From positions 1-62,442 of the forward strand of contig JASJCN010000011.1 of assembly GCA_030065975.1 (NCBI GenBank): DNA of 62,442 nucleotides, read 5' to 3'. This document shows, piece by piece, positions 42,694 through 51,021 of the stretch. The position numbers and the translations under genes are program-made. The notes beneath the pieces are model-generated. The model was not told the DNA's origin, did not search any database, and saw only the letters and a list, made by a program, of their open reading frames with translations. Position 1 is the stretch's first letter. Each line of letters starts with the position of its first letter. Source of the stretch: Myxococcota bacterium (GTDB lineage Bacteria; Myxococcota_A; UBA9160; UBA6930).

Positions 42694-43779
42694 CTAGTCG
42701 AAGAGCCCGAGCTGGTCGTCGGACGTTCCCGGCCGACGGAAGCCCGCGGTGCTCAGGATCGGGCCGTCCGAACGCAGGCCCGCCCGGCGTCGTGCCAGGT
42801 CGAAGAGGGACTGCACCTGGTCGGCGAAGAAGCCGGTGCCGCGCTGACGGATCTTGAAGCGCGCGTCGTAGAGGCGACCGCCGCGCATGGCCTTGACCCG
42901 GTTCATGATCTTGGCGCGACGCTCGGGGTAGTGGCGCTCGAGCCAGTCGTCGAAGATCGCACCCAGCCCTTCGGGCAGCCGCAGCACGACCAGGCTCGCG
43001 TAGCCGGCGCCCGCGCTGGCAGCGGCCTCGAGGATGGCCGGGATCTCGTGGTCGTTCAGGCCCGGAATCACCGGCGCCACCATCACACCGACGGGGATGC
43101 CGGCGCTCGCCAGCGCCTCGACGGCCGAGAGGCGCTTGCCCGGCACCGAGGCGCCCGGCTCCATCCGATGCTGCAGCGTGGCGTCGAGGGTGGTGACGGA
43201 GAGCGAGACCGAGACGGCCTGATGCTCGGCGAGCTCGGTGAGGACGTCCACGTCGCGGGCGACGAGGCGGCTCTTGGTCACGATGGTCACCGGGTTGCGG
43301 TACTCGGCCAGCACCTGGAGGCAACGCCGGGTGATCTCGAGCTTCCGCTCGGCGGGCTGATAACAGTCGGTCACACCGGAGAACGCGAGCACCTGTGGAC
43401 GCCAGGAGCGCGCCGAGAGCTTCTGGCGCAGCAGCTCGGGCGCGCGCTCCTTGACCAGGATGCGCGTCTCGAAGTCGCGCCCCGCGGAGAAGCCCAGGTA
43501 CTCGTGGGTGGGGCGCGCGTAGCAGTAGACGCAGGCGTGCTCGCAGCCCCGGTAGGGATTGACGCTCGCGTCGAACGAGATGTCCGGGCTCGTGTTGGTG
43601 GCGACGATGGTGCGCGAGGGGTCGCGCAAGAGCTCGACGCGCCGCTCGGGGTCGGAGAGCCCCTTGCTCCGGTCGGCCCCGGCCCGCCCCTCGTCGGGCT
43701 GGCCTTCGGCGTCGGTGCACTCGTAGTGGAGGGGCTCGAACCGGTTGGGGGGATCGTGGGGAACGCCTGCTGCCCGCAT
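42694..43779 (-). CDS. radical SAM protein, PA0069/SplB-like
   Basis: A 361-residue radical SAM enzyme. The cluster Cys residues are 79, 83 and 86 in CEHACVYCYARPTHEY, and the fold follows with GVMVAPVIPGLND and KLEITRRCLQVL. It resembles the PA0069 family, which is related to spore photoproduct lyase. The substrate is unknown. ATG at 43779 has a -10 box 6 nt upstream and no Shine-Dalgarno. Confidence 0.9.
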   Translation of the reverse strand: MRAAGVPHDPPNRFEPLHYECTDAEGQPDEGRAGADRSKGLSDPERRVELLRDPSRTIVATNTSPDISFDASVNPYRGCEHACVYCYARPTHEYLGFSAGRDFETRILVKERAPELLRQKLSARSWRPQVLAFSGVTDCYQPAERKLEITRRCLQVLAEYRNPVTIVTKSRLVARDVDVLTELAEHQAVSVSLSVTTLDATLQHRMEPGASVPGKRLSAVEALASAGIPVGVMVAPVIPGLNDHEIPAILEAAASAGAGYASLVVLRLPEGLGAIFDDWLERHYPERRAKIMNRVKAMRGGRLYDARFKIRQRGTGFFADQVQSLFDLARRRAGLRSDGPILSTAGFRRPGTSDDQLGLFD

Positions 43780-43785
43780 GAGGCG

Positions 43786-43791
43786 AAAATA
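43786..43791 (-). promoter_or_regulatory. -10 box of a putative leaderless promoter (radical SAM gene)
   Basis: TATTTT on the minus strand ends 6 nt before the ATG at 43779. No Shine-Dalgarno is present. Confidence 0.4.
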
Positions 43792-43831
43792 AGGCGAAAG
43801 TCGATCCTTGGCAAGAGCGGGCTCTCCGCCG

Positions 43832-46633
43832 TCAGCGGCTCAGCCAGCGGCGCAGCGCCGGCCGCGCACGCTCGTCGAAGGCCAGCAGCAGGTCGAACTC
43901 CTCGAGGGCCTGCTTCACCGCGCGGGCGCCGGTCGCCACCGGGTTCTGGCGGAAGAAGCGCGCGACGTCGCGGCGGTGGGCCGCGGTGCGGAGGGCGGGC
44001 AGGGCGTCGATCGGACGGGTCACGAGCATGGGGGGCATGCGCTTCTTGAGGGCCGTCCAGCGGGCCTTCATGAACTCCCAGGTCCGCTCCCGGGCCGCCT
44101 CGTTGCCGAGCAGGCGCGTCAGCAGGATCGCCACGTCCTGGGTGCCGACCCGCTCGTCGAGGAGCAGGGCGAGGCTGCGCTCCATCTCCTTCGGCTGGCG
44201 GAAGTCGGCCACCGCCATCAGGAAGCGGCGCTGCTCCTGGGGCGTCTTGGCCGCGTCGGCCTCGGCCAGGAAGCGATCGAACAGCGCGGCGTCGCCACGT
44301 CGCGCACCGAGCGCCACGACGGTGTCGGCGAGGTTGGGGTCGAGGGAGGCGCGGTCGTCCAGATAGGCGCGGCAGCGCGTCGCCGCCTGCTCGGAGGCGT
44401 CGTCGTCCTCGGACACGAGACCGACGAGCGCGAGCAACGCCGCCCGGCGCAGCCGCACCTCGTCGTCCTCCTTCGCGGCGCGGTCGAAGCCCAGGCTGCG
44501 CAGCTCGGGGCCGAAGACGCCCGCGATGTGTCCGCGGAGCTTCTTCGCCGACTCCTCACCGAGGGCGACCCGGGCGGAGCGCACGGCGCTCGCCAGGGGC
44601 CCGCGCAGGCTCACCAGCACGTCCGGGTCGCGTTCGCCGCCGCAGGCCATCGCGAGGTCGAGGAAGGTGTCGAGGCCGGCACGCCCGGCCCGCGTGGCCG
44701 CCCACTGGTGTCCCACGAGTCCCATCCGCTCGACCGGCGTGAGCGCGCCCAGGTTGGCCGAGAGCGCCGCGATCTCGGCCTCGTCGTGGAGCGGCCGGAA
44801 GAAGCCTCCCTCGTCGGCGTTGCCGTAGATGGTCTTCGGCGCCTTGGATCCGAGCGGGATGGTGCCGCGGCTCGCGGTGAGGAGCCGGCGCTCGGCGCGG
44901 GTCCGGCGGCCGCCGGTCCCGATGCGTCCGACCCACGGAATCGGCCAGCGCTGGTCGGTGGCGGGTTGATCGCCCGTTCGATCGCCCAGGCGGAAGCGCG
45001 ACTGGTCGTAGCGCAGCACCGTCTCGCCCGCGCGAGTCCCGCGGCGCAGACGCAGGAGCGGAAAGCCCGACTGCTCGATCCACGGCCGCACGATCGACTC
45101 GACGTCCTGCTTGGAGACCTTGGACAGCGCGCTCCAGAGGTCCGCCGCCACGGTGTTCGACTCCTGGTGCTCCCGGATGTACGCGCGCACGCCGGCGCGG
45201 AAGGTCTCGGCACCGAGGTAGCGCTCGATCATGCGCACCACCGAGGCGCCCTTCTCGTAGGTGATCAGGTCGAAGTTCTCGGTGGCTTCCTGGGCCGTTC
45301 GCACCGTGTTGTAGATCGGGTGCGTGTTCTCGAGCGCGTCCATGCCGAGCGCGGCCGAGCGGTAGTGCTGGAAGTCGTTCCACATCTTCCACTCGGGGCG
45401 CCAGGCATCCACGACGTGGAACGCCATCCAGGTGGCGAAGGCCTCGTTCAGCCACAGGTCGTCCCACCAGGCCATGGTGACGAGATCGCCGTACCACATG
45501 TGCGCGAGCTCGTGGCACACGACCTCGGCGACCCGCTTCTTCTCCTGCAGCGTGGCCGTCTCCGGGTCGACGAGCAGCAGGGTCTCGCGGAAGAACACGG
45601 CGCCCGCGTTCTCCATCGCGCCGGCCTCGAAGTCGGGCACGGCCACCAGGTCGAGCTTGGCGTAGGGGTAGGGCAGGTCGAAGTAGCGCTCGAGGCGAGC
45701 CAGGGTCTCGCGGGCGGTCTCGAGGGCGAAGGCGGTGAGGTCGGACTTCCCGGGCACGTGCCAGACGCGGATCTCGGTGTCGCCGCAGTGGGTCGCGGCC
45801 GACGCTTCGAGCTCTCCCACGCCGAGGGCGAGCAGGTACGTCGAGAGCTTCGGCGTGCGCTCGAAGTGGACCGTCTTCTGCCCGCCCGCCAGGGGCTCGA
45901 CCTTCTGCACCGGCTGGTTCGAGAGGACGGTGTGCGCCTTTGCGGTGGTGACCGCGAGCTTGAAGCGCGCCTTCATGGCGGGCTCGTCGAAGCAGGGGAA
46001 GAAGCGCCTCGCGTCCGCGGCCTCGAGCTGGGTGAAGGCGTAGCGGCGCGAGCCCGAGGTGGCGGCGTAGAGGCCGCGCAGGTCGCGCCGCAGCTTGCCG
46101 CGAAAGCCCATCTCGAGAGTGGCCTCGCCGGCCGGGATCGACTGGGGCAGTACGATCCGCAGGGCCTCGCGCTCGGGGTGCGCCTCGATGCGGCCCTTGA
46201 AGCTGCCTCCCGGGTAGCGCACGACGGCGCGGGCCACGCGGAGATCCGCCGAGTGGATCCACAGATCCCGGCGGCGGCGGTCGAGGGTGAGATGGTGGGC
46301 CACGCGGCCCTCGAATCGCTCGGTCTTCGCCGGGTCGACCGTCAGCGTCACGTCGACGTCGAGCGGACGCACGTCCTTGGGCAGGCGATAGGGACGGATC
46401 TTCGGGGGGGCGGCCGCGGCCTTCTTGCTCGCCGCCTTCTTGCTGGCGGCGGCCTTCTTGCCCGCCGCCTTCTTCCGCGAGGTCGCCTTCTTGCTCGCCG
46501 CCTTCTTCCGCGAGGTCACCTTCTTGCTCGCGACCTTCTTCATGGAGGCACCGCTCCGGGCCGTGGTCTTCTTGCGGCGGGCCGTGGCCTTCCGCTTTCC
46601 CGCGACCTTCGTACCCTTCTTGCGCTGCGCCAA
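43832..46633 (-). CDS. M1 aminopeptidase with N-terminal lysine-rich (histone H1-like) tail
   Basis: A 933-residue protein. The M1 core has GAMEN at 338-342 and the zinc site HELAH at 374-378 (His374, Glu375, His378), with a further Glu in WLNEAF, all intact. Residues 1-78 are a Lys/Ala/Ser-rich tail with 24 Lys, built of repeats such as KKAASKKATSRKKAAGKK. The TTG start at 46633 is fixed by AAGGAGG at 6 nt spacing. The ATG at 46543 would drop the first 30 residues but still keep most of the tail. No signal peptide, so cytoplasmic. The tail may bind nucleic acid or polyphosphate. Inferred role: N-terminal trimming of peptides. Confidence 0.93.
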   Translation of the reverse strand: MAQRKKGTKVAGKRKATARRKKTTARSGASMKKVASKKVTSRKKAASKKATSRKKAAGKKAAASKKAASKKAAAAPPKIRPYRLPKDVRPLDVDVTLTVDPAKTERFEGRVAHHLTLDRRRRDLWIHSADLRVARAVVRYPGGSFKGRIEAHPEREALRIVLPQSIPAGEATLEMGFRGKLRRDLRGLYAATSGSRRYAFTQLEAADARRFFPCFDEPAMKARFKLAVTTAKAHTVLSNQPVQKVEPLAGGQKTVHFERTPKLSTYLLALGVGELEASAATHCGDTEIRVWHVPGKSDLTAFALETARETLARLERYFDLPYPYAKLDLVAVPDFEAGAMENAGAVFFRETLLLVDPETATLQEKKRVAEVVCHELAHMWYGDLVTMAWWDDLWLNEAFATWMAFHVVDAWRPEWKMWNDFQHYRSAALGMDALENTHPIYNTVRTAQEATENFDLITYEKGASVVRMIERYLGAETFRAGVRAYIREHQESNTVAADLWSALSKVSKQDVESIVRPWIEQSGFPLLRLRRGTRAGETVLRYDQSRFRLGDRTGDQPATDQRWPIPWVGRIGTGGRRTRAERRLLTASRGTIPLGSKAPKTIYGNADEGGFFRPLHDEAEIAALSANLGALTPVERMGLVGHQWAATRAGRAGLDTFLDLAMACGGERDPDVLVSLRGPLASAVRSARVALGEESAKKLRGHIAGVFGPELRSLGFDRAAKEDDEVRLRRAALLALVGLVSEDDDASEQAATRCRAYLDDRASLDPNLADTVVALGARRGDAALFDRFLAEADAAKTPQEQRRFLMAVADFRQPKEMERSLALLLDERVGTQDVAILLTRLLGNEAARERTWEFMKARWTALKKRMPPMLVTRPIDALPALRTAAHRRDVARFFRQNPVATGARAVKQALEEFDLLLAFDERARPALRRWLSR

Positions 46634-46662
46634 GATCCGCCTCCTTGCCTGGGACGCTCGCT

Positions 46663-46680
46663 CTCGGGGCCCGCCCCGAG
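46663..46680. promoter_or_regulatory. 18-bp palindrome in the aminopeptidase leader
   Basis: CTCGGGGC-CC-GCCCCGAG, perfect 8-bp arms. It lies 30-47 nt upstream of the aminopeptidase TTG, just downstream of a possible -10 TACCCT (46689-46694, minus), and could be an operator or leader hairpin. A further 7-bp inverted repeat flanks that -10 (46681-46702). Confidence 0.4.
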
Positions 46681-46724
46681 GGCGCCGTAGGGTAGCGGCG
46701 CCGGCGGGGCCCGGCCGGGCCGGC

Positions 46725-46752
46725 TTGACTCCCGTCCACGGGGCGCTTGAAT
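46725..46752 (+). promoter_or_regulatory. candidate promoter of the lipase-chaperone-like gene
   Basis: TTGACT (46725-46730), 16-nt spacer, TTGAAT (46747-46752). The -35 matches five of six consensus positions and the -10 four of six. The gene starts 42 nt further on with its own Shine-Dalgarno. Confidence 0.4.
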
Positions 46753-46793
46753 CGCCCCCCAGACCCGCGAATCCCGCGCTCTGGAGGTGAAGC

Positions 46794-47792
46794 TTGTTCG
46801 ACACACCGAGGGCCGCCGCGCTCGCCGCACTGCTGGGATTGCTCGGGTGCGAGGCCGGACACGATCCGACCGCCGGCGCTGCCCCCGAGGCGGAGCGCCC
46901 GGGGCTGGCGGGTCCGGAGGCGCCGGCTGGGCCCCCGTCGCCGCAGGAAGGGGCGAAGGACACGGCGGAGGCGCCGCTGCCGACGATCCCGGAGCTGGAC
47001 GGCATCAACTCGCGGGGCGCCTTCGATACCGACGGCTCCGGACGCTTCGTACCGAGCCGCGCCGCGGTCGAGTTCTTCGAGTACAACCTGGGCCTCGCCG
47101 AGGACGCGCCGGTCGCCGACGTGCGGCTCCACCTCGAGGCGGCGATCCGTCGCGAGCTGGCCGAGCCCGAGCCCGCCCTCGCGCTGCTCGACCGCTACCT
47201 CGTCTATCGCGAGGAGCTCCACGCCACCGACCTCGACGGGCTCGAGCTCTCCGACCGGCTCGACCGCGTCCATGCCCTGCGACGACAGCACTTCCCGCCC
47301 GAGCTGGCCGACGCGCTCTTCGCCGCCGAGGAGGGTCGCGCGCGCTTCGAGATCGAGTGGCGCCGCATCGCCGAGGATCCGTCGTTGACGGACGTGGAGC
47401 GCGAGCGGCGCCTCGAAGAGCACGAGCAGCAGCTGCCGGGCCCCGTCCGCCTGCGACGCAAGCTCGCCCGTGTGGCGCTCCAGGTCGAGCGCGAAGAGGC
47501 GGAGCTGCGCGCCGAGGGGGTGAGCGAGGAGGAGATCCGCGCCCGCCGCAACGAGCGCTACGGCGCGACGGCGACGGAGCGGCTGGAGCAGCTGCGAGCG
47601 ACCCGTGCGGCGTGGGACGCGCGGGTCGCCCGCTACCGGGAGGCCCGCACCGCCTTGCTCGCCGAGCTCGAAGGCCGGGGTGCGGCCGAGCGCGAGCGCG
47701 CGCTCGAGGCCCTGCGCAACGAGCACTTCGAGCCTTCGGAGCTCGACCGCCTCCGCGCCGTCGAGGCCGCGGAAGACGCGGAGACTCCCTAG
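46794..47792 (+). CDS. lipase secretion chaperone-like lipoprotein
   Basis: A 332-residue protein. The signal ends in a lipobox (LGLLGC), so it is a membrane-anchored lipoprotein. The body is helical and charged, as in Lif/LifO lipase chaperones: a RAAVEFFEYNLGLAEDA segment in the place of the family motif RxxFDYFLSALGE, then LALLDRYLVYREELH and LRRQHFPPELADALFAAEE. Known Lif proteins fold one secreted lipase in the periplasm. No lipase gene is adjacent. TTG start at 46794 with GGAGG at 6 nt. The nearest exported hydrolase is at 41517. Confidence 0.8.
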   Translation: MFDTPRAAALAALLGLLGCEAGHDPTAGAAPEAERPGLAGPEAPAGPPSPQEGAKDTAEAPLPTIPELDGINSRGAFDTDGSGRFVPSRAAVEFFEYNLGLAEDAPVADVRLHLEAAIRRELAEPEPALALLDRYLVYREELHATDLDGLELSDRLDRVHALRRQHFPPELADALFAAEEGRARFEIEWRRIAEDPSLTDVERERRLEEHEQQLPGPVRLRRKLARVALQVEREEAELRAEGVSEEEIRARRNERYGATATERLEQLRATRAAWDARVARYREARTALLAELEGRGAAERERALEALRNEHFEPSELDRLRAVEAAEDAETP

Positions 47793-48034
47793 GCCCAGCT
47801 CCAGAGTGGGCGAGTCGGCTACGTGGCCCCAGCCACGTTACGATGGAGAACAGCGGACTGCTATGAGCGGTCGCAATGCACCGATGGTCCGCGCCACCGA
47901 CTTGAGGATCCAACCGCAGCTGAGGAGGCGAGCGATGCCGATCGCGGCATTCGGGTACGCACGAGATCAACTGTACAGACGTCATCGTGGCGCGTAGTGG
48001 GTTGGGGCCATGAGGCGAGGATGGGCCTACGGCA
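47793..48034. other. gene-free lower-GC stretch
   Basis: No convincing gene. The sequence is less GC-rich than its neighbours and has scattered short frames and no Shine-Dalgarno-led start. A frame beginning MPIAAFGYARDQLYRR at 47935 stops after 20 codons. It may be a remnant of a lost gene next to the two atypical genes that follow. Confidence 0.4.
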
Positions 48035-48337
48035 GTGTCTGACCTGCAGCGCAAGCGCCTGGCGTCGGCGTATCTCGAGTACAGGCGGTCCGGCCTCACC
48101 GCTGCTGCCTTGCTGCGCACCACGCCGTTGCGCGCCTACACCGGGCCGCTTGGGTTTCTCGGTGCGTCCGTTCTTGGCTTCGTTTCGGGGGCGCCGTGGG
48201 TGGGGTGGCTGTCGCTCGGGTGTCTCTGCGGCGTCGTGGTCGGAGCGATCGGGAACGCACGCCGCGTTGCGGCTGCCTGGCCGCACATAGACTCGTTCCT
48301 GGACTGGGCGGAAGTCGAGCGGCGCGCCTCGGAGTAG
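48035..48337 (+). CDS. small membrane protein, atypical composition
   Basis: One hundred residues with a GTG start and two hydrophobic segments (GPLGFLGASVLGFVSG and WLSLGCLCGVVVGAIG) between charged ends. No family recognised. Codon choice is less GC-biased than in neighbours. It may have been acquired with the gene at 48515. Confidence 0.6.
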   Translation: MSDLQRKRLASAYLEYRRSGLTAAALLRTTPLRAYTGPLGFLGASVLGFVSGAPWVGWLSLGCLCGVVVGAIGNARRVAAAWPHIDSFLDWAEVERRASE

Positions 48338-48514
48338 CCCGGTGGCGTTCGGTTGCCCGGTGCCGGACTCGCGGGGTCGGCGCACACATGGGGGCGCGGC
48401 GAGATCTCCCGGAAGTCGCTGCTGCGCGCAGCGCGCATCCGACCTGGAGCGTTGGGATCGCCGATCCAAGAGCCGTCAGCCGGTGTCACTTCCCTGCACG
48501 CGACCAGGAGAATC

Positions 48515-49033
48515 ATGCAGGATTCGATGAGCGGGGTCTCTCGTGCTCTGAGGAGCACCTTTCTCCTCGCCTACGCGATCGGACTCTACGTCCTGATCGC
48601 GCTCTCTCCGCTGGCCCATGATCCGTATGCGCCGAGCAGCGTCGGGACGGTGGTGCGCTTGGTGAACCCCCACTTCCTGCTCTTGATCGCTGCCGGCGGC
48701 CCGCTGATCGTGGCGACTGTGTGGGCTCGCCGCCGACACGAGCTCAGCTCGTTTGCTCTCGGGTTGGGGGTTCTTGCACTCGAGGCGTCCGCCGTGGCGC
48801 TCGTCCTGGTCTTGCTCCACATCTTCGTCTTCGACTTCCTGTTCCTCCCCAATCCGTGTCCAGCGGCGGCTGCCCCAGGCGATGAGGTCAGACTGGCCTT
48901 GAGCTGCCCTCAGACTGGGAGTCCAGCGAGTCCGCTATTCGGGATCGCTCTCGGCGGACTGATCGCCATGTCCGCCCGCCTGGTTCGGAGGTTCTCGGTC
49001 GCGCCGAGCGGAGCCAGCTTGCGGGCGACTTAG
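48515..49033 (+). CDS. hypothetical four-helix membrane protein, atypical composition
   Basis: One hundred and seventy-two residues. ATG at 48515 with AGGAG at 6 nt. Four hydrophobic segments, including FLLAYAIGLYVLIAL, VALVLVLLHIFVFDFLFL and FGIALGGLIAM, with two Cys in the third loop (NPCPAAAA and LSCPQT). Function unknown. Third-position GC is visibly lower than in flanking genes. It converges with and overlaps by 4 nt the DUF3604 gene. Confidence 0.7.
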   Translation: MQDSMSGVSRALRSTFLLAYAIGLYVLIALSPLAHDPYAPSSVGTVVRLVNPHFLLLIAAGGPLIVATVWARRRHELSSFALGLGVLALEASAVALVLVLLHIFVFDFLFLPNPCPAAAAPGDEVRLALSCPQTGSPASPLFGIALGGLIAMSARLVRRFSVAPSGASLRAT

Positions 49034-51021
49034 TCAAGGGCGGTGCTCGGCGGCGGCTCGGGCGCCACCCAGATGGGCGACGTCCAGGCCCGCTCCTGGA
49101 TCGTGGTCGGGACGCGCGGATCGCTGCAGGCGTCGGGTCGCTCGCCTTCGGGAAGGGCCTGACATCGCCAGCGGGTCCAGCGGCAGGTTGGTGCCTCGAT
49201 CACCCGGGCGTAGTAGACGGCGGCCTGGGCCGGGTCGAAGGACGGGTCGACCCAGGTCGCGCACAGCGAGTCGCCGCCGGCGGGCTCGATGCGGCAGTCC
49301 TCCGCGGCTTCCGCGGGCGCGTCGGGGTTTCGCACCACGTCCGACACCTGCTGGTGGAACGCGCCGTCCTCGCCGTGCCAGCCCTTCACGATCTGGATGC
49401 GCTCGAGTGCGGCCGAGCGCGGGTCGCGGCGCGCGTGCACCGCGAAGCGCACGGCGCTCCCGGCTCCGGCCTTCGTCTCGACGCGCCCGCCCATGGGCAC
49501 GCCCTCGGCGTAGCCCCGCGCGACCCGGTCGCCCTGGCTGCACCAGTCCTCGGGAAGGCCTTTGCCGGCGAAGAGGCGGGGCGCGATGCGGGTCCCGCTC
49601 GTGGCGAAGACCTCTCGGCGCGCCAGCGCGTCGAAGATCGCGTCGCGGGTGTTCTCCTCGGCCCATACGCCGGCCAGCCCGCCGGCGCTGCGGAACGGGA
49701 CGGGCCTCCTGCTCTCTCCCACGTGGAGCAGCTTCGTCGTGTCGCTCGAGAAGCTCGGCAGCGCGCTCGACTCCTCGACGGCGCCGGGGTTCCCGAGATG
49801 GGTGTCGGTGCTGCCGATGAAGCCGAAGACGTAGGGGTTGACGCCGATGCGCTCCTCCTCGCGCAGGCCTTCGATCAGCGCATAGCGCACGTAGTCGAGG
49901 CGCGAGATGCAGCCGCGGCCGCGTTGCGCCCCCGAGCCCGTTCCCTCCTCGCAATCCTCGAGGGGCAGGCCGGGCAGGTCGCGCACCTTTCCGAAGTCGC
50001 AGAGCTCGTCCGGGCCCCCGAGTACGCCGTAGAGGCCGTTGCGGCACTCCGACTCGCCCTTGTACTGCACCATCTCCACCACGGGCTCGAGGCCCGCGCG
50101 CAGCTTTGCCTGGGCGCGCTGCTCCTCGATGGGCAGGTCGCGGTAGGGAACCTGGAAGAGCTGTCCGTTCGAGAGGTTCGGGTTGTGGGGGATCGCCAGG
50201 GCGTCGCAGGCGGAGTCGACGTCGAGACACTGGCTGCGGAGCTTCCTCCAGAACTCGAGCTCGGTCGGAGTGTCGATCCAAGAGATCGGAAGCTCGGGGA
50301 CGACCTCGTTCCGGAAGATCACGTTGCGGTGGATCTTGGTCGAAGCGGGCGAGCGGCTGTACTCGTAGCCGTGCAGGGTGGTGAACGAGCACGCGGGAGT
50401 GCGGTCGTACCATCGCTCGGTGGCTTCCTGGTTGAGACGCCACGCCGTGAGCGTCTCCTCCCGACAGCGCGCGGAGTCCTCGCCGCAGATCTCCTCGTTG
50501 CGGCCGCTGAGCGAGACCGCTCCGGCGAGCTGCTGGCGGAAGCCGCGGAGGCCGAGGATGCGCCCGAGCCAGCTCGGCTGCTCGCCGCGGAAGATGCGGC
50601 ACGAGCGGCTGTCGTAGGCGGGCGAAAGCTCGTCCTGACAGATCCGCACCTCTCCCAGCCACTCGCCGTGGTCGGTGACCGCGGCGAAGTCGAGGGGGCG
50701 CTCGAGCTGCATCGTGCCGGACGGGCTTCCGTCTGCGCCGTGGGGTGGGAGGCCGATCGGCTCTCCCCTCGCGAAGCGGTAGGCGTCGTCGGGGGTGACG
50801 CGCACGCCCTGGACCCAGGCATCCATCGAGAACCCGGTGTGCACGTGCAGGTCGCCGAAGAGCGGGCGGCGCAGGGGATCCCGGCTCTCGCACGCTGCGC
50901 GCGGGGCCGGGGCCATGTCCGTCGCCGCGGGCTTCGAGTCCGGCGTCCACGGCTCCTTGCCCGGGTCGAGGCTGCAGGCGAGCAGCGCCGGGAGGAGCAG
51001 GATCGAGAGCCGCTTGCTCAA
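49030..51021 (-). CDS. DUF3604 lipoprotein (PHP-like metal site)
   Basis: A 663-residue protein with a lipoprotein signal (ILLLPALLACS) and a metal-binding-type motif GDLHVHTGFSMDAW at the N-terminus of a DUF3604 domain. It also has AVTDHGEWLGE and GSTDTHLGNPG, as in PHP-like hydrolases. Many Cys pairs suggest periplasmic or surface disulfides. The reaction is unknown. TTG start at 51021 overlaps the sulfatase stop (TTGA), with GGAGG at 7 nt. Confidence 0.88.
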   Translation of the reverse strand: MSKRLSILLLPALLACSLDPGKEPWTPDSKPAATDMAPAPRAACESRDPLRRPLFGDLHVHTGFSMDAWVQGVRVTPDDAYRFARGEPIGLPPHGADGSPSGTMQLERPLDFAAVTDHGEWLGEVRICQDELSPAYDSRSCRIFRGEQPSWLGRILGLRGFRQQLAGAVSLSGRNEEICGEDSARCREETLTAWRLNQEATERWYDRTPACSFTTLHGYEYSRSPASTKIHRNVIFRNEVVPELPISWIDTPTELEFWRKLRSQCLDVDSACDALAIPHNPNLSNGQLFQVPYRDLPIEEQRAQAKLRAGLEPVVEMVQYKGESECRNGLYGVLGGPDELCDFGKVRDLPGLPLEDCEEGTGSGAQRGRGCISRLDYVRYALIEGLREEERIGVNPYVFGFIGSTDTHLGNPGAVEESSALPSFSSDTTKLLHVGESRRPVPFRSAGGLAGVWAEENTRDAIFDALARREVFATSGTRIAPRLFAGKGLPEDWCSQGDRVARGYAEGVPMGGRVETKAGAGSAVRFAVHARRDPRSAALERIQIVKGWHGEDGAFHQQVSDVVRNPDAPAEAAEDCRIEPAGGDSLCATWVDPSFDPAQAAVYYARVIEAPTCRWTRWRCQALPEGERPDACSDPRVPTTIQERAWTSPIWVAPEPPPSTALD

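Noticed and set aside
47935-48000. Short frame MPIAAFGYARDQLYRR reminiscent of a resolvase start
   Set aside because: Only 20 codons; the GYAR match is too short to claim a recombinase remnant.
48338-48514. Possible integron attC site in the lower-GC patch
   Set aside because: I looked for RYYYAAC and GTTRRRY pairs and found none in the right layout.
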